Shown here: positions 1 through 8,918 of the stretch, one piece after another
Layout of the letters: each line of letters opens with the position of its first letter
Numbering within the stretch: the first letter of the stretch is position 1
Assembly: GCA_029233965.1 (NCBI GenBank)
Contig: JARGOP010000007.1
Span: 47,070-79,656 of the forward strand
DNA: 32,587 nt
DNA from: Verrucomicrobiales bacterium
Lineage (GTDB): Bacteria; Verrucomicrobiota; Verrucomicrobiia; Verrucomicrobiales; DEV007
Reading direction: 5' to 3'
The notes under the pieces: model-generated
The model's input: only the letters and a program-made list of their open reading frames with translations
Databases searched by the model: none
What the model was told of the DNA's origin: nothing
Program-made: the position numbers and the translations under genes

Positions 1-266
1 GGGCCTCACCCCGCCCGTCCCGGCAAAGTCACCCAACCTCGTCTTCTTCCTCGTCGACGATCCCGGGTGGAGCGATTCGCGCTGGTGATTTGAAACTCAT
101 CAAATATTTGAAAACCAGTTCCGTTCAACTGTTCGACCTGAAAAATGACCCCGGCGAGCACTTGGATCTCAGCAAAGAAGTTCCTGAAAAGACCCGGGAG
201 CTCCTGACCACTCTCCGACAATGGCGAGACGAAACAGGAGCTTTGATGCCTACCAGAAAACCATGA
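1..266 (+). pseudogene. Sulfatase remnant with large internal deletion
   Basis: Two pieces of one sulfatase gene lie in different frames. Frame 2 (2-88) reads an N-terminal sulfatase signature, PNLVFFLVDDPGWSD, with the metal-binding Asp pair, and stops at TGA 86-88. Frame 3 (72-266) reads a sulfatase C-terminus (AIRAGDLKLIKYL, then LFDLKNDPGEHLDLS, ending in a WRDETGALMPT-type tail). Family members are about 450-550 residues, so roughly 380 central residues, including the CxPxR formylglycine site, are missing. The junction lies at about 72-95. The upstream end is outside the window. The stop TGA (264-266) overlaps the next gene's ATG (ATGA), which is what an ancestral operon with the downstream cytochrome gene would leave. 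An assembly collapse could give the same picture. Confidence 0.8.
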
Positions 267-3200
267 TGCAAGCCGACCCGAAAATCCCCCTGATTCTCCT
301 CTTTCTGATCTGCACCGTACCGGCCCCGGCCGATACCTGGAAAACAAAGCCACTCCTCTCTGAATTCTACGCAGAAGGAGCCGGTGCCGGTGACCTCAAC
401 GGTGACGGACATCCCGACATTGCCTATGGTCCCTACTGGTTCGCCGGCCCTGATTTCGAAAAGCGGATGCGCTTTGCCGACGGCGAACCCTTCGACGGCA
501 GCACCGGCTACTCGGATAATTTTTTCAGCTTTGTCAGGGACTTTAACGGAGACGGGAAAAATGACATTCTTGTCTTTGGCTTTCCCGGCAAGTCGGCACG
601 ACTCTATCTGAACAGCGATGCGGATCGATGGGAAATGATCGAGATCGCCGACGCGGTCGCCAACGAGTCCCCACACCTCAGCGATCTCATTCCCGGCGGG
701 CATCCTGAAATCGTCTGCGCAAGAGAGAGCACCTACGGCTACTACGAGGCCGGTGAGGACGCAACGAAACCGTGGCAGTGGCACACCATCTCAGGGCCCA
801 AAGAAGCCGCAACGCCGTTCGGTCATGGACTGGGTGTGGGCGATATCAACGGCGACGGCCGCCCCGACCTTGTCGAAAAAATGCACTGGTATGAGCAACC
901 TGCCGAACCCGGCAACGGCCCCTGGAGGAAACACAAGTGGGCCCTCGTCCCATACGGAGGCGGAGGCGCGCAGATTCTTGTGGATGATGTGGACGGGGAC
1001 GGCGACAACGATCTCATCACCTCACTCAATGCCCACGGCTACGGCGTCTCCTGGTTCGAACAGCACGCCCCGGGCAAATTCGGAAGGCACGACATTATCG
1101 GGGAAAGCAGTACCGAAAATCCCTACGGCGTCGCTTTCAGTCAGCCTCATGCCCTTGCTCTCGCCGACATCGATGGTGACGGTCGCAATGACTTTGTCAC
1201 TGGAAAACGTTACCTCGCGCACAAAGGAAAAGATCCCGGCGGTCTTCAGGAACCGGTCGTCTACTGGTTCCGGAACACGACGACGGAAGACGGCATCGAG
1301 TTCGTCCCGCATCTCGTCGACAATGATTCCGGCGTCGGGGTCGACGTCACGGTCACCGATTTGAACGGCGACGGAGCACCCGATATCATCAGTGGAAACA
1401 AGCGCGGACTCGCGATCCACCTGCGCGATCCGGGGGTCGCTTTCACCGCACCTGAGCCCTGGAAAAAGGACCCGACACCTCAACCCGAATACGGCAGCGG
1501 GCTTTCTCCGGAAGAGGCAACGGCCCGCTACCGGGTTCCTGAAGGATTCTCCGTCGATCTCATCGCCGCCGAACCGGAGGTGACTCAGCCCATCGCGATG
1601 TGCTTCGACGCGCGCGGTCGCATCTGGGTCGTCGAGGGGCACACCTACCCGGTCCGCAACGAAGGCGGATGGAATGAGGGAAAGGATCGCGTCATCATTC
1701 TCGAGGACACCGACTCCGACGGCACCTTTGAAACGAAAAAGACCTTTCTCGAAAACGTGAACCTCGCGAGCGGGATCGAAGTCGGTTTCGGCGGGGTCTA
1801 CATCGGTGCCGCCCCCTACCTCCTTTTCTTTCCTGACAAAGACCAAAACGACATCCCCGACGGCGAGCCGGAAATCCTTCTCGATGGCTGGGGCTGGCAG
1901 GATACGCATGAAACCCTGAACGCCTTTACCTGGGGACCCGACGGTTGGCTCTACGGATGCCACGGTGTCTTCACCCACTCGAAAGTCGGCAAACCGGGCA
2001 CGCCCGAGGAGGAGCGAGAGCCGCTCAACGCCGGGGTCTGGCGCTACCACCCGACGAAGCACCGGTTCGAAGTCTGGGCCCGGGGCACCTCGAACCCCTG
2101 GGGCGTGGATTTCAACGAATACGGCGACTGGTTCGTGAGTGCCTGTGTCATTCCCCACTTTCATCACCTCAGTCAGGGCGGTCGCCACATGCGTCAGGCC
2201 GGGCAGCATTTCAATCCCTACATCTTCGGAGACATTCAGACGATCGCGGATCATGATCACTACCTCGGGAATATCCGGGCGCTCTGGGGCGCGAAAAATG
2301 CCAACGTTCCCGAAGAGCAAAAGAACTTCACCAATCTCGTCGGCGGCGGGCACGCCCATTGCGGTCTCACGATCTACGAGGCACCGGAGTTTCCGGAAGA
2401 ATATCGCGGGCGCGCCTTTTTCCACAATCTCCACGGACACCGTATCGTCAGTGAGAGACTGGAGAAAAACGGGGCCAGCTACGTGGCCCGCCATGCTCCC
2501 GACTTTGCCTATGCCGAAGATCACAACCAGGTCGGAGTCACGGTGATGCAGGGTCCCGACGGCGCCCTCTACTCCAGCGACTGGCAGGACAGCCAGACCT
2601 GCCACCACCGGGACGTCGAAATCTGGGACCGCAGCAACGGACGTATTTTCCGCATCCGCCACGGCGGGATCAAACCGACGACGACGCGCCTCACCGAAAT
2701 GGAACCCGACGAACTCGTCGCGACCCTCGCTCACGAAAACCGCTTTCATGCGAATCAGGCGAGACGCCTGCTTCAGGAGGGAGCCGCCACCGGTCAATTC
2801 GAAAAGCCGACCCTCCGCGATTCCCTGACAAACTTCGAATCAAGGCAGACCACGACCGCGCTGCGACTTCGTGCCTACTGGGCGATGCATGCCTGCGGCG
2901 TCCTGGAAGAGGACGATCTCATCGCGCGCCTTTCCGATCCGGATCCCTACCTCCGCGGCTGGAGTTTGCAGTTCCTTGGCGAGTCCGGGACCGCCCTCAG
3001 CGACCCTGCCCGCGAGGCCGTCCTCGCGATGGCAAAAACAGAGCCCTCCGCAATCGTGCGTCGCTACCTTGCCTCGCTTCTACAGCGCATCCCTCTTGAG
3101 CAGCGCTGGGCTCTCGTCGATACCCTCGTTACCCGCACTCCGGACAAATACGACCCGGCCATTCCCTACCTCGTCTGGTTTGCGGTCGAGCCCATGGTCG

Positions 3201-4948
3201 CGCACGATCCCGATCGCGCCCTTTCAGAAATCCTCCCGCGAACCTCCTGGGAGCAGCTCAACGATTTCATCATCCGGCGGGCCGCTGTCTTTCCCGGGGG
3301 AAGGACCTCCCTCATGACCTCGCTTTCCTCGGCGTCGAGCCCCGGGGCGTTCCTCGATCAAATCAAACGGCTCATGGCAGCCCTGGACTCACTGCCTCCC
3401 ATCGAACGGCCCGCCGGTTGGGAGAAGATGAAGGCAAAGGGAACCGACTTCGCGGAAAAAGATCCCGCGATCCGGAAGCCATTGGAGGAACTGGGAGCCA
3501 TCGTTGGTGACGCGGACTTTTTCGCCCCCTTCCGGGCGCTTGCCGCGAACGCAAACGCTTCCCAATCGGATCGAACGCGCGCCCTGCAGCTTCTCCGTCG
3601 TGGCAAAGATCCGGAGCTTGGACGTCTTGCCCGCGAAACCGTCGCGCTGGAGGGGGCGATTCGGACCGCCAGCCTCGAAGCACTGGCACTGTTCCCTTCT
3701 TCCGAAACTGCGAAAAGCCTCGTGACGCACCTCGAAAAATTCAATTCCGGAGAACGAAACCGTGCCATCAACCTCCTCTCGCGCACTCCCGGAATGGCCC
3801 TGGTGCTCCTCAAAGCGGTGCATGAAAAACAGCTCCCGGCCTCGCTCGTTTCCCCCGTGCTTCTCGATCAGTTTGAAAGATTCGACAACGACGAAATCAA
3901 CGAGCTCATCGAAGCAAACTGGACCCGGGGAGGAGGATCTGTCGATCTCGCCGCGCTCAGCGCCTCCATCAAACAGTGGGAAGCAAAACTGAACCCCCGA
4001 ATGATGGACAGGGCCAATGCCTCCCGAGGTCGTGCCCTTTACAAAATGACCTGCGGCACCTGCCATGTTCTCTTCAACGACGGCATCCACCTCGGCCCGA
4101 ATCTGACCGGTTCCAACCGCGGTGATCTTCACTACCTCCTCGAAAACGTCCTCGCGCCCAACGCCGTGATTGGAAAGGACTATCAACTCAACATTTTCAC
4201 CCTCGCCGACGGGCAGGTTGTCAGTGGCATGGTGCAGAGCGAAACCGGTGAATTTTTCAAAATCGCGATGCCCGGCGGAGTGAACGTCGACGTCAACAAG
4301 GCGGATGTGAAGGACCGCCGGATCCTTGAGCAATCGCTCATGCCGGCCGGTCTCTTCGACACCATGCCCGTTGAACAGGTCGCCGATCTCGTGAAGTATC
4401 TGGCAAGCACAAGTCAGGTCCCTCTTCCCGGACAACCCGCCGCCACCCCGGAAAACGCCTCCGTTTCCGCGCTTCCCCCACCGGCCGAAGGGATCCTCCG
4501 CATCGAGGGCGAGTCTCTCGTCGGCAGGTTCCAACCCGGCGGAGGACAATCGGTCGTCCAGAACATGCAGAATTTTCCCGACAGCTGGTCCGAAGGAAAA
4601 CAACTCTGGTGGCGCGGCGGCAAGCCGGGGGACATCTACACGCTCAAACTCGATGGGATCGAGCCGGGCAATTACGAAGTGACTCTCTTTGCGACCCGCG
4701 CAAAGGACTACGCCACCGCAAAGTTTGCGATCAACGGACAACTTCAGGAAGCCGATTTTTTTCATCCGACCGTGACCCTGGCTGATCCCGTCCTCTTCGG
4801 CGGCGTCAATGTCAGTCCAACGGAACCGCTTCAGATCGACATCCACCTCACAGGCAAAAACGAAGCCGCCATCGGCAATTTTATGGTCGGCCTTGATCGC
4901 ATCGAGTTGAAGAAGACAGGAAAGCTGAACAAGGTTCGAAAGAACTGA
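263..4948 (+). CDS. PVC-type haem-binding dehydrogenase with N-terminal FG-GAP propeller
   Basis: Secreted multidomain cytochrome of about 1561 residues. The start is placed at 263 because it begins a signal peptide (MMQADPKIPLILLFLICTV) and overlaps the upstream stop as ATGA; the earlier in-frame ATG at 221 would add a charged extension before the signal. Domains: six Ca-binding DxNGDG/DxDGDG loops of an FG-GAP/VCBS propeller (D44, D93, D194, D242, D302, D366); a PVC-type membrane-bound dehydrogenase domain at about 422-800 (starts YRVPEGFSVDLIAAEPEV); HEAT-like helical repeats about 800-1200; a cytochrome c with C1264-GT-C1267-H1268 and likely distal Met1360 (SLMPAG); and a C-terminal beta domain, about 1405-1555, like galactose-binding folds. 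Family knowledge suggests PQQ- or sugar-dehydrogenase-like electron transfer; the substrate is unknown. First intact gene of a cluster with the DUF1592 and DUF1552 genes. Confidence 0.9.
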   Translation: MMQADPKIPLILLFLICTVPAPADTWKTKPLLSEFYAEGAGAGDLNGDGHPDIAYGPYWFAGPDFEKRMRFADGEPFDGSTGYSDNFFSFVRDFNGDGKNDILVFGFPGKSARLYLNSDADRWEMIEIADAVANESPHLSDLIPGGHPEIVCARESTYGYYEAGEDATKPWQWHTISGPKEAATPFGHGLGVGDINGDGRPDLVEKMHWYEQPAEPGNGPWRKHKWALVPYGGGGAQILVDDVDGDGDNDLITSLNAHGYGVSWFEQHAPGKFGRHDIIGESSTENPYGVAFSQPHALALADIDGDGRNDFVTGKRYLAHKGKDPGGLQEPVVYWFRNTTTEDGIEFVPHLVDNDSGVGVDVTVTDLNGDGAPDIISGNKRGLAIHLRDPGVAFTAPEPWKKDPTPQPEYGSGLSPEEATARYRVPEGFSVDLIAAEPEVTQPIAMCFDARGRIWVVEGHTYPVRNEGGWNEGKDRVIILEDTDSDGTFETKKTFLENVNLASGIEVGFGGVYIGAAPYLLFFPDKDQNDIPDGEPEILLDGWGWQDTHETLNAFTWGPDGWLYGCHGVFTHSKVGKPGTPEEEREPLNAGVWRYHPTKHRFEVWARGTSNPWGVDFNEYGDWFVSACVIPHFHHLSQGGRHMRQAGQHFNPYIFGDIQTIADHDHYLGNIRALWGAKNANVPEEQKNFTNLVGGGHAHCGLTIYEAPEFPEEYRGRAFFHNLHGHRIVSERLEKNGASYVARHAPDFAYAEDHNQVGVTVMQGPDGALYSSDWQDSQTCHHRDVEIWDRSNGRIFRIRHGGIKPTTTRLTEMEPDELVATLAHENRFHANQARRLLQEGAATGQFEKPTLRDSLTNFESRQTTTALRLRAYWAMHACGVLEEDDLIARLSDPDPYLRGWSLQFLGESGTALSDPAREAVLAMAKTEPSAIVRRYLASLLQRIPLEQRWALVDTLVTRTPDKYDPAIPYLVWFAVEPMVAHDPDRALSEILPRTSWEQLNDFIIRRAAVFPGGRTSLMTSLSSASSPGAFLDQIKRLMAALDSLPPIERPAGWEKMKAKGTDFAEKDPAIRKPLEELGAIVGDADFFAPFRALAANANASQSDRTRALQLLRRGKDPELGRLARETVALEGAIRTASLEALALFPSSETAKSLVTHLEKFNSGERNRAINLLSRTPGMALVLLKAVHEKQLPASLVSPVLLDQFERFDNDEINELIEANWTRGGGSVDLAALSASIKQWEAKLNPRMMDRANASRGRALYKMTCGTCHVLFNDGIHLGPNLTGSNRGDLHYLLENVLAPNAVIGKDYQLNIFTLADGQVVSGMVQSETGEFFKIAMPGGVNVDVNKADVKDRRILEQSLMPAGLFDTMPVEQVADLVKYLASTSQVPLPGQPAATPENASVSALPPPAEGILRIEGESLVGRFQPGGGQSVVQNMQNFPDSWSEGKQLWWRGGKPGDIYTLKLDGIEPGNYEVTLFATRAKDYATAKFAINGQLQEADFFHPTVTLADPVLFGGVNVSPTEPLQIDIHLTGKNEAAIGNFMVGLDRIELKKTGKLNKVRKN

Positions 4949-4988
4949 CGCAAACAGGGAAGGCAATCCGTAATCATATCGGTTTACC

Positions 4989-5023
4989 GGAGGACTGGAA
5001 TATCGTTCCTTACCCTCTCCTCC
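4989..5023 (+). promoter_or_regulatory. Inverted repeat in leader before DUF1592 gene
   Basis: GGAGGA (4989-4994) can pair with TCCTCC (5018-5023), and GGAA (4997-5000) with TTCC (5006-5009) inside it. The structure lies just upstream of the ATG at 5027. GGAGGA is also the only Shine-Dalgarno-like string nearby, but it is 32 bases from the start and would be sequestered. A role is not shown. Confidence 0.25.
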
Positions 5024-5026
5024 CTC

Positions 5027-7579
5027 ATGTTTCGAATCACCCCGTTTCTTTTGGTATTTCTCCTTCTTCCGGTCTCGGCCGACGAGTCAAAGAAAGAGCG
5101 TGCCGTTGTCCCCGAAGCCCACTTTGCGATCCTCGATAAATACTGCCTCGAGTGTCATGACTCGCTCACCGAAAAGGGCGGCATTGATCTCGAAGGACTC
5201 TCCTTTGCGCTCGAGTCGGTGCAATCCGCGGAAACCTGGCAGAAGGTCTTGAACGTCATGAACTCCGGCGAGATGCCGCCGGAGAAAAAGCCGCAGCTCA
5301 GTTTCGACGAAAAGTCGGCCTTTCTCACCGACCTCTCCCGGGAACTCGTCGTCGCACGGCAACTCCTCAGCGACACCGGCGGAGTCATCACGATGCGCCG
5401 CCTCAACCGCCGCGAATATGAGAACACGGTCGAAGATCTTCTCGGGATCCGCATCGAAGCCGGCGTTCTTCCCGACGATGCCAATTCCGGCGGCTTCGAT
5501 ACCGATGGTTCCGCACTGTTTTTCTCCAGCGATCAGTTCGAGCAATATCTCGCTCTCGCCAAAGAGGCCCTCGACGCGGCCTTCGTTTTCGGCGATCACC
5601 CGGAACGGCGAACCATGGAACGCGAGTCGGAAACGAGCATCAACGCCTTTTTCTCAAAACGGGCGGAGAAACTCAAAGCCGACTATGAGCGGGCCCAGGA
5701 GTGGCGCGCCAGTGCCGAAACGAAAGCGCCCTCCGACTACGGATTCATCGACGAGAATGACGTCAAATTCTGGGAGCGTCTCTACAACCAGCAATACGAA
5801 ACCTTCCGCCAGTATCTGGACCGCGAGGAATCGAAGTCCGGCGTTCTTCTGGCGAAACATTTCAATGGAGCCGTCGTCGATCAGATCAAATTGCCGAACT
5901 GGCTTCCCGGAGAATACATCATGACAGTCCGGGCCGGTTACCTCCCCGGCTCTCGACCTCACGAGCGATTCATCGAATACGGCATCCCCGGCAACGGAGC
6001 ACGCTCCGGGGAAATGTCTCTCCTCGGTTGCGTCGAGGTCACCGGGACCGTCGAAAACCCGCAGGAACTGACGATCCCCATCACCCTGACGAAGAATGGA
6101 AACCGCGACTTCGGTCTGCGCCAGCGCCAGCACAACAATCGCGACGCGACCCGGGCCGCCTATGTTCAGCATGAAGCGAGGCACGGCGTTGGACCTCCCC
6201 CTGCCCTGTGGGTCGATTCGGTCAAAGTTGAAGGCCCCATCATTGAAAACTGGCCTCCGGAGAACGTTTCCGAGATCTTCTTCAAGGGCATGTGGTGGAA
6301 ACAGGACGATGAGGACGCCTACGCCAGAGAAATCATCGAACGTTTCGCGAAGCGGGCCTTCCGGATCAAGGCACCTTCCGACTCGTTCCTCGAGAAGCTC
6401 TATCAACTCTATCTCAACGAGAAAGCGAACGGCGAAAAGTTCTTTCAGGCGATCCGGGAACCACTCGCAGTGGTGATGGCTTCCCCCGGGTTTCTCTACC
6501 TCCTCGAACCGGTTCCGGGCGCGGAGAAACGGGAACTTACGGACCTCGAGATGGCGGTGAGACTTTCCTACTTCCTCTGGAGTTCCCCCCCTGACAACCA
6601 TCTCTACGAGGCGGCGCGGTCCGGAAAACTGAAGATGCCCGCCAACCTTAGCTGGCACGTCAACCGCATGCTCGACGATCCGCGCTCGGATGCGTTCATC
6701 GCCGGATTCACCCATCAGTGGCTGCACATGGAACGACTCGATTTTTTCCAGTTCGACTACGCCCTCTTCCCCGAATTTGATGACAGTGTCAAAGAGGCCG
6801 CCCGGCAGGAGGTCTACGAAACGATCCGCTCTGTCCTCAAAGAAAAGCGCCCTCTCGGGGATCTTCTCAAGAGCGACCATGTCATCGTGAACGATCTCCT
6901 TGCCAACTACTACGGTCTTGAGGGGGTGCGCGGCAGAGAGTTCCGGAAGGTCCCGCTTCCCGGGGACTCCCCTCGCGGCGGTCTCCTCGGCATGGCCGCC
7001 GTTCATGCCATGGGATCCGACGGCACTCATTCCTCCCTGGTGGAGCGGGGAGCGTGGGTGATGCGTTACCTTCTCAATGACCCGCCCCCGCCGGCACCCC
7101 CGAACGTTCCTCAATTGAGCCGACTCGACGGCAAACTCCTTTCCCCGCGTGAGCAACTGGCCGCCCATATGGAGGAGGCCCAGTGTGCAAGCTGCCATTC
7201 GCGGATCGACCCGGTCGGTTACGGCATGCAGAACTTCGATGCGTCCGGCAGATGGCGCGAGGAACTCACTCTCGTGAAAAAGGAAGGCAAACGAGTGAAG
7301 ACGAGAAAACAGGTGCCGGTCGATCCCGGCGGCAGTCTCCCCGACGGCACTTCCTTCGCCAACTTCTTTGAGCTGCGGGACCGGGTCGCAGAGCGGGACG
7401 ACGCGTTCTCCCGCAGCTTCGCCGAATCGCTCATCGAGTATGCACTGGGACGCCCCTACGGATTCTCAGACGAAGCCCTCCGGGAAAAAATTCTTGAACA
7501 CGCCGACTCCGGAGGAGAGCAAATGCGTGAAGTCATCATCGCCCTCATCCAATCCAAAGCCTTTCGAACCAAGAAATGA
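5027..7579 (+). CDS. DUF1592 domain-containing planctomycete cytochrome c protein
   Basis: An 850-residue secreted protein with a Sec signal (MFRITPFLLVFLLLPVSA). Domain order follows the usual DUF1587-DUF1595-DUF1592-DUF1588-DUF1585 arrangement: PSCyt1 haem site C40-LE-C43-H44; RRLNRREYENTVEDLLGI (DUF1587) about 125-142; DUF1595 from about 430; DUF1592 from about 500 (LTDLEMAVRLSYFLWSSPPD); DUF1588 from about 615 with a second CxxCH, C720-AS-C723-H724; DUF1585 about 785-845. Length is typical. It presumably binds haem in the periplasm or envelope, but no activity has been established for the family. It follows the large cytochrome by 78 bases and overlaps the DUF1552 gene by 4 bases (ATGA), so translational coupling is likely; the DUF1592/DUF1552 pair recurs in PVC genomes. 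Confidence 0.93.
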   Translation: MFRITPFLLVFLLLPVSADESKKERAVVPEAHFAILDKYCLECHDSLTEKGGIDLEGLSFALESVQSAETWQKVLNVMNSGEMPPEKKPQLSFDEKSAFLTDLSRELVVARQLLSDTGGVITMRRLNRREYENTVEDLLGIRIEAGVLPDDANSGGFDTDGSALFFSSDQFEQYLALAKEALDAAFVFGDHPERRTMERESETSINAFFSKRAEKLKADYERAQEWRASAETKAPSDYGFIDENDVKFWERLYNQQYETFRQYLDREESKSGVLLAKHFNGAVVDQIKLPNWLPGEYIMTVRAGYLPGSRPHERFIEYGIPGNGARSGEMSLLGCVEVTGTVENPQELTIPITLTKNGNRDFGLRQRQHNNRDATRAAYVQHEARHGVGPPPALWVDSVKVEGPIIENWPPENVSEIFFKGMWWKQDDEDAYAREIIERFAKRAFRIKAPSDSFLEKLYQLYLNEKANGEKFFQAIREPLAVVMASPGFLYLLEPVPGAEKRELTDLEMAVRLSYFLWSSPPDNHLYEAARSGKLKMPANLSWHVNRMLDDPRSDAFIAGFTHQWLHMERLDFFQFDYALFPEFDDSVKEAARQEVYETIRSVLKEKRPLGDLLKSDHVIVNDLLANYYGLEGVRGREFRKVPLPGDSPRGGLLGMAAVHAMGSDGTHSSLVERGAWVMRYLLNDPPPPAPPNVPQLSRLDGKLLSPREQLAAHMEEAQCASCHSRIDPVGYGMQNFDASGRWREELTLVKKEGKRVKTRKQVPVDPGGSLPDGTSFANFFELRDRVAERDDAFSRSFAESLIEYALGRPYGFSDEALREKILEHADSGGEQMREVIIALIQSKAFRTKK

Positions 7580-8877
7580 AAAGTCGCCCCTCCCTTCCCC
7601 GACGTCACTTTCTCCGCAGTAGTTCAGCGGTGATCGCGCTCCCCTTTCTTGAGTCTTTCGGTTTTCGCCGTTTCGCCTCGGCCGCAGCGCCGACCACTCC
7701 CCCGAAACGCCTCGCCTTCCTCGGCATGGGTTTCGGAGTGACGAAAGACACCTGGTATCCTGACAAAAACTCCGTTGGATCCGACTATGTTCTTCCCGAA
7801 GGCCTTCAGCCGCTCGCCCGCCACAGGGACGACATCACCATCATTCAAAACCTCGCGAACCAGTACAACAATGAAGCCCACTGGGGCAGCACCTTCTGGC
7901 TCACCGGCGCAAACCGCTACGCCGAACCGGGGCAAAGTTTTCACAACACCATCTCGGCCGATCAGGTAGCCGCTGAGGTTCTCGGGAAAGAGACCCGCTT
8001 CACCTCCGTCCAACTCGGCTACGAGGGAGGGGACAATTCCGGTCACGGCCCCGGCCTCTCGCTGGCCTGGAACCGTCAAGGCAAGCCGGTCTCTGCCCTC
8101 AATAATCCCGTGGCAGCCTTTCACCGCCTTTTCGCCGACGACGGCACCCCGCTCGAACAGCGTCAGGCCGACCTCCGGAAACAGCGCAGCATTCTCGATA
8201 CGGTTCTGGATGATGCCAGATCCGCAAAGCGCGGCCTGACCAAATCCGACACCGACAAGATCGACGAATACTTTCAGTCGATTCGGGAAATCGAAGTCCG
8301 TCTCGCCAAAGAAGAGCAATGGCTCGAAGTCCCCAAGGCGAAACCTGACGACGCCATAATCGAACCTGACAAAGGCCTCAAAGGAGTCGAGGAAGTAAAG
8401 GTCATGTATGATCTCATGGTCGCGGCGATGCAGGTCGATGCATCGCGCGTTTTCTCCTATCGCCAGCCGCTCGACACCTTCATTCGCAGCATGGGGGCAA
8501 CGATCACCGCTCACAACATGAGCCACTACGCCGACGGTGCGCGGAAGCTGGTTTCGCAGGAGCGTGACCGGAAGCAGTCCGAGCTCTTCGCTCATTTCAT
8601 CGGACGCCTCAAAGCAACGAAGGAACCCGATGGATCGACCCTCTTTGATCATACGACCCTGACCCTGGGAAGCAACATTCACTCGATTCACTACCTGACA
8701 AACTGCCCGACGATCGTGACCGGCGGCGGTTCCGGAATCAAGCATGGCCGCCATCTCGTCATGCCGGAGAAGACTCCACTCTGCAACTTATGGCTGAGTC
8801 TGCTCAACGGATCAGGCATCGAAGCAGAATCTCACGGAGACTCGAAAGGCCGGATCGAGGAGCTTTTTATCGCGTGA
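7576..8877 (+). CDS. DUF1552 domain-containing Tat-exported protein
   Basis: A 433-residue protein with an N-terminal twin-arginine signal (RRHFLRSSSAVIALPFLESFG). The body matches DUF1552: the opening KRLAFLGMGFGV, the LTGANRY and YEGGDNSGHG stretches, and the C-terminal TTLTLGSNIHSIHYLTN region. DUF1552 proteins resemble the alkaline phosphatase/sulfatase superfamily at the level of fold but have no proven reaction; export by Tat implies folding, perhaps with a cofactor, before secretion. The start codon overlaps the stop of the DUF1592 gene (ATGA), and the two are almost certainly made together. Last gene of the plus-strand cluster; it converges on the minus-strand lipoprotein gene with a 28-base gap. 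Confidence 0.92.
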   Translation: MKSRPSLPRRHFLRSSSAVIALPFLESFGFRRFASAAAPTTPPKRLAFLGMGFGVTKDTWYPDKNSVGSDYVLPEGLQPLARHRDDITIIQNLANQYNNEAHWGSTFWLTGANRYAEPGQSFHNTISADQVAAEVLGKETRFTSVQLGYEGGDNSGHGPGLSLAWNRQGKPVSALNNPVAAFHRLFADDGTPLEQRQADLRKQRSILDTVLDDARSAKRGLTKSDTDKIDEYFQSIREIEVRLAKEEQWLEVPKAKPDDAIIEPDKGLKGVEEVKVMYDLMVAAMQVDASRVFSYRQPLDTFIRSMGATITAHNMSHYADGARKLVSQERDRKQSELFAHFIGRLKATKEPDGSTLFDHTTLTLGSNIHSIHYLTNCPTIVTGGGSGIKHGRHLVMPEKTPLCNLWLSLLNGSGIEAESHGDSKGRIEELFIA

Positions 8878-8884
8878 CGGAACC

Positions 8885-8918
8885 TACTCCCGGCGCTGAC
8901 GACACTTACTCCCGGCGC
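8885..8918. repeat. 12-bp direct repeat at the lipoprotein stop codon
   Basis: TACTCCCGGCGC occurs at 8885-8896 and again at 8907-8918, period 22. The second copy encodes the final RRE-stop of the minus-strand lipoprotein. It looks like a small tandem duplication of the gene end, in the gap between two convergent genes. Confidence 0.7.

Noticed and set aside
221-262. ATG at 221 as the start of the large cytochrome
   Set aside because: It adds a charged 14-residue stretch before a proper signal peptide; the ATGA overlap at 263 is the natural operon junction.
1022-2797. 591-residue open frame antisense to the large cytochrome
   Set aside because: It is a GC-rich antisense shadow with no domain, signal or start context; the plus-strand protein is unmistakable. 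The same applies to long antisense frames at 3389-4966, 5654-7198, 7624-8754 and 20442-21161.
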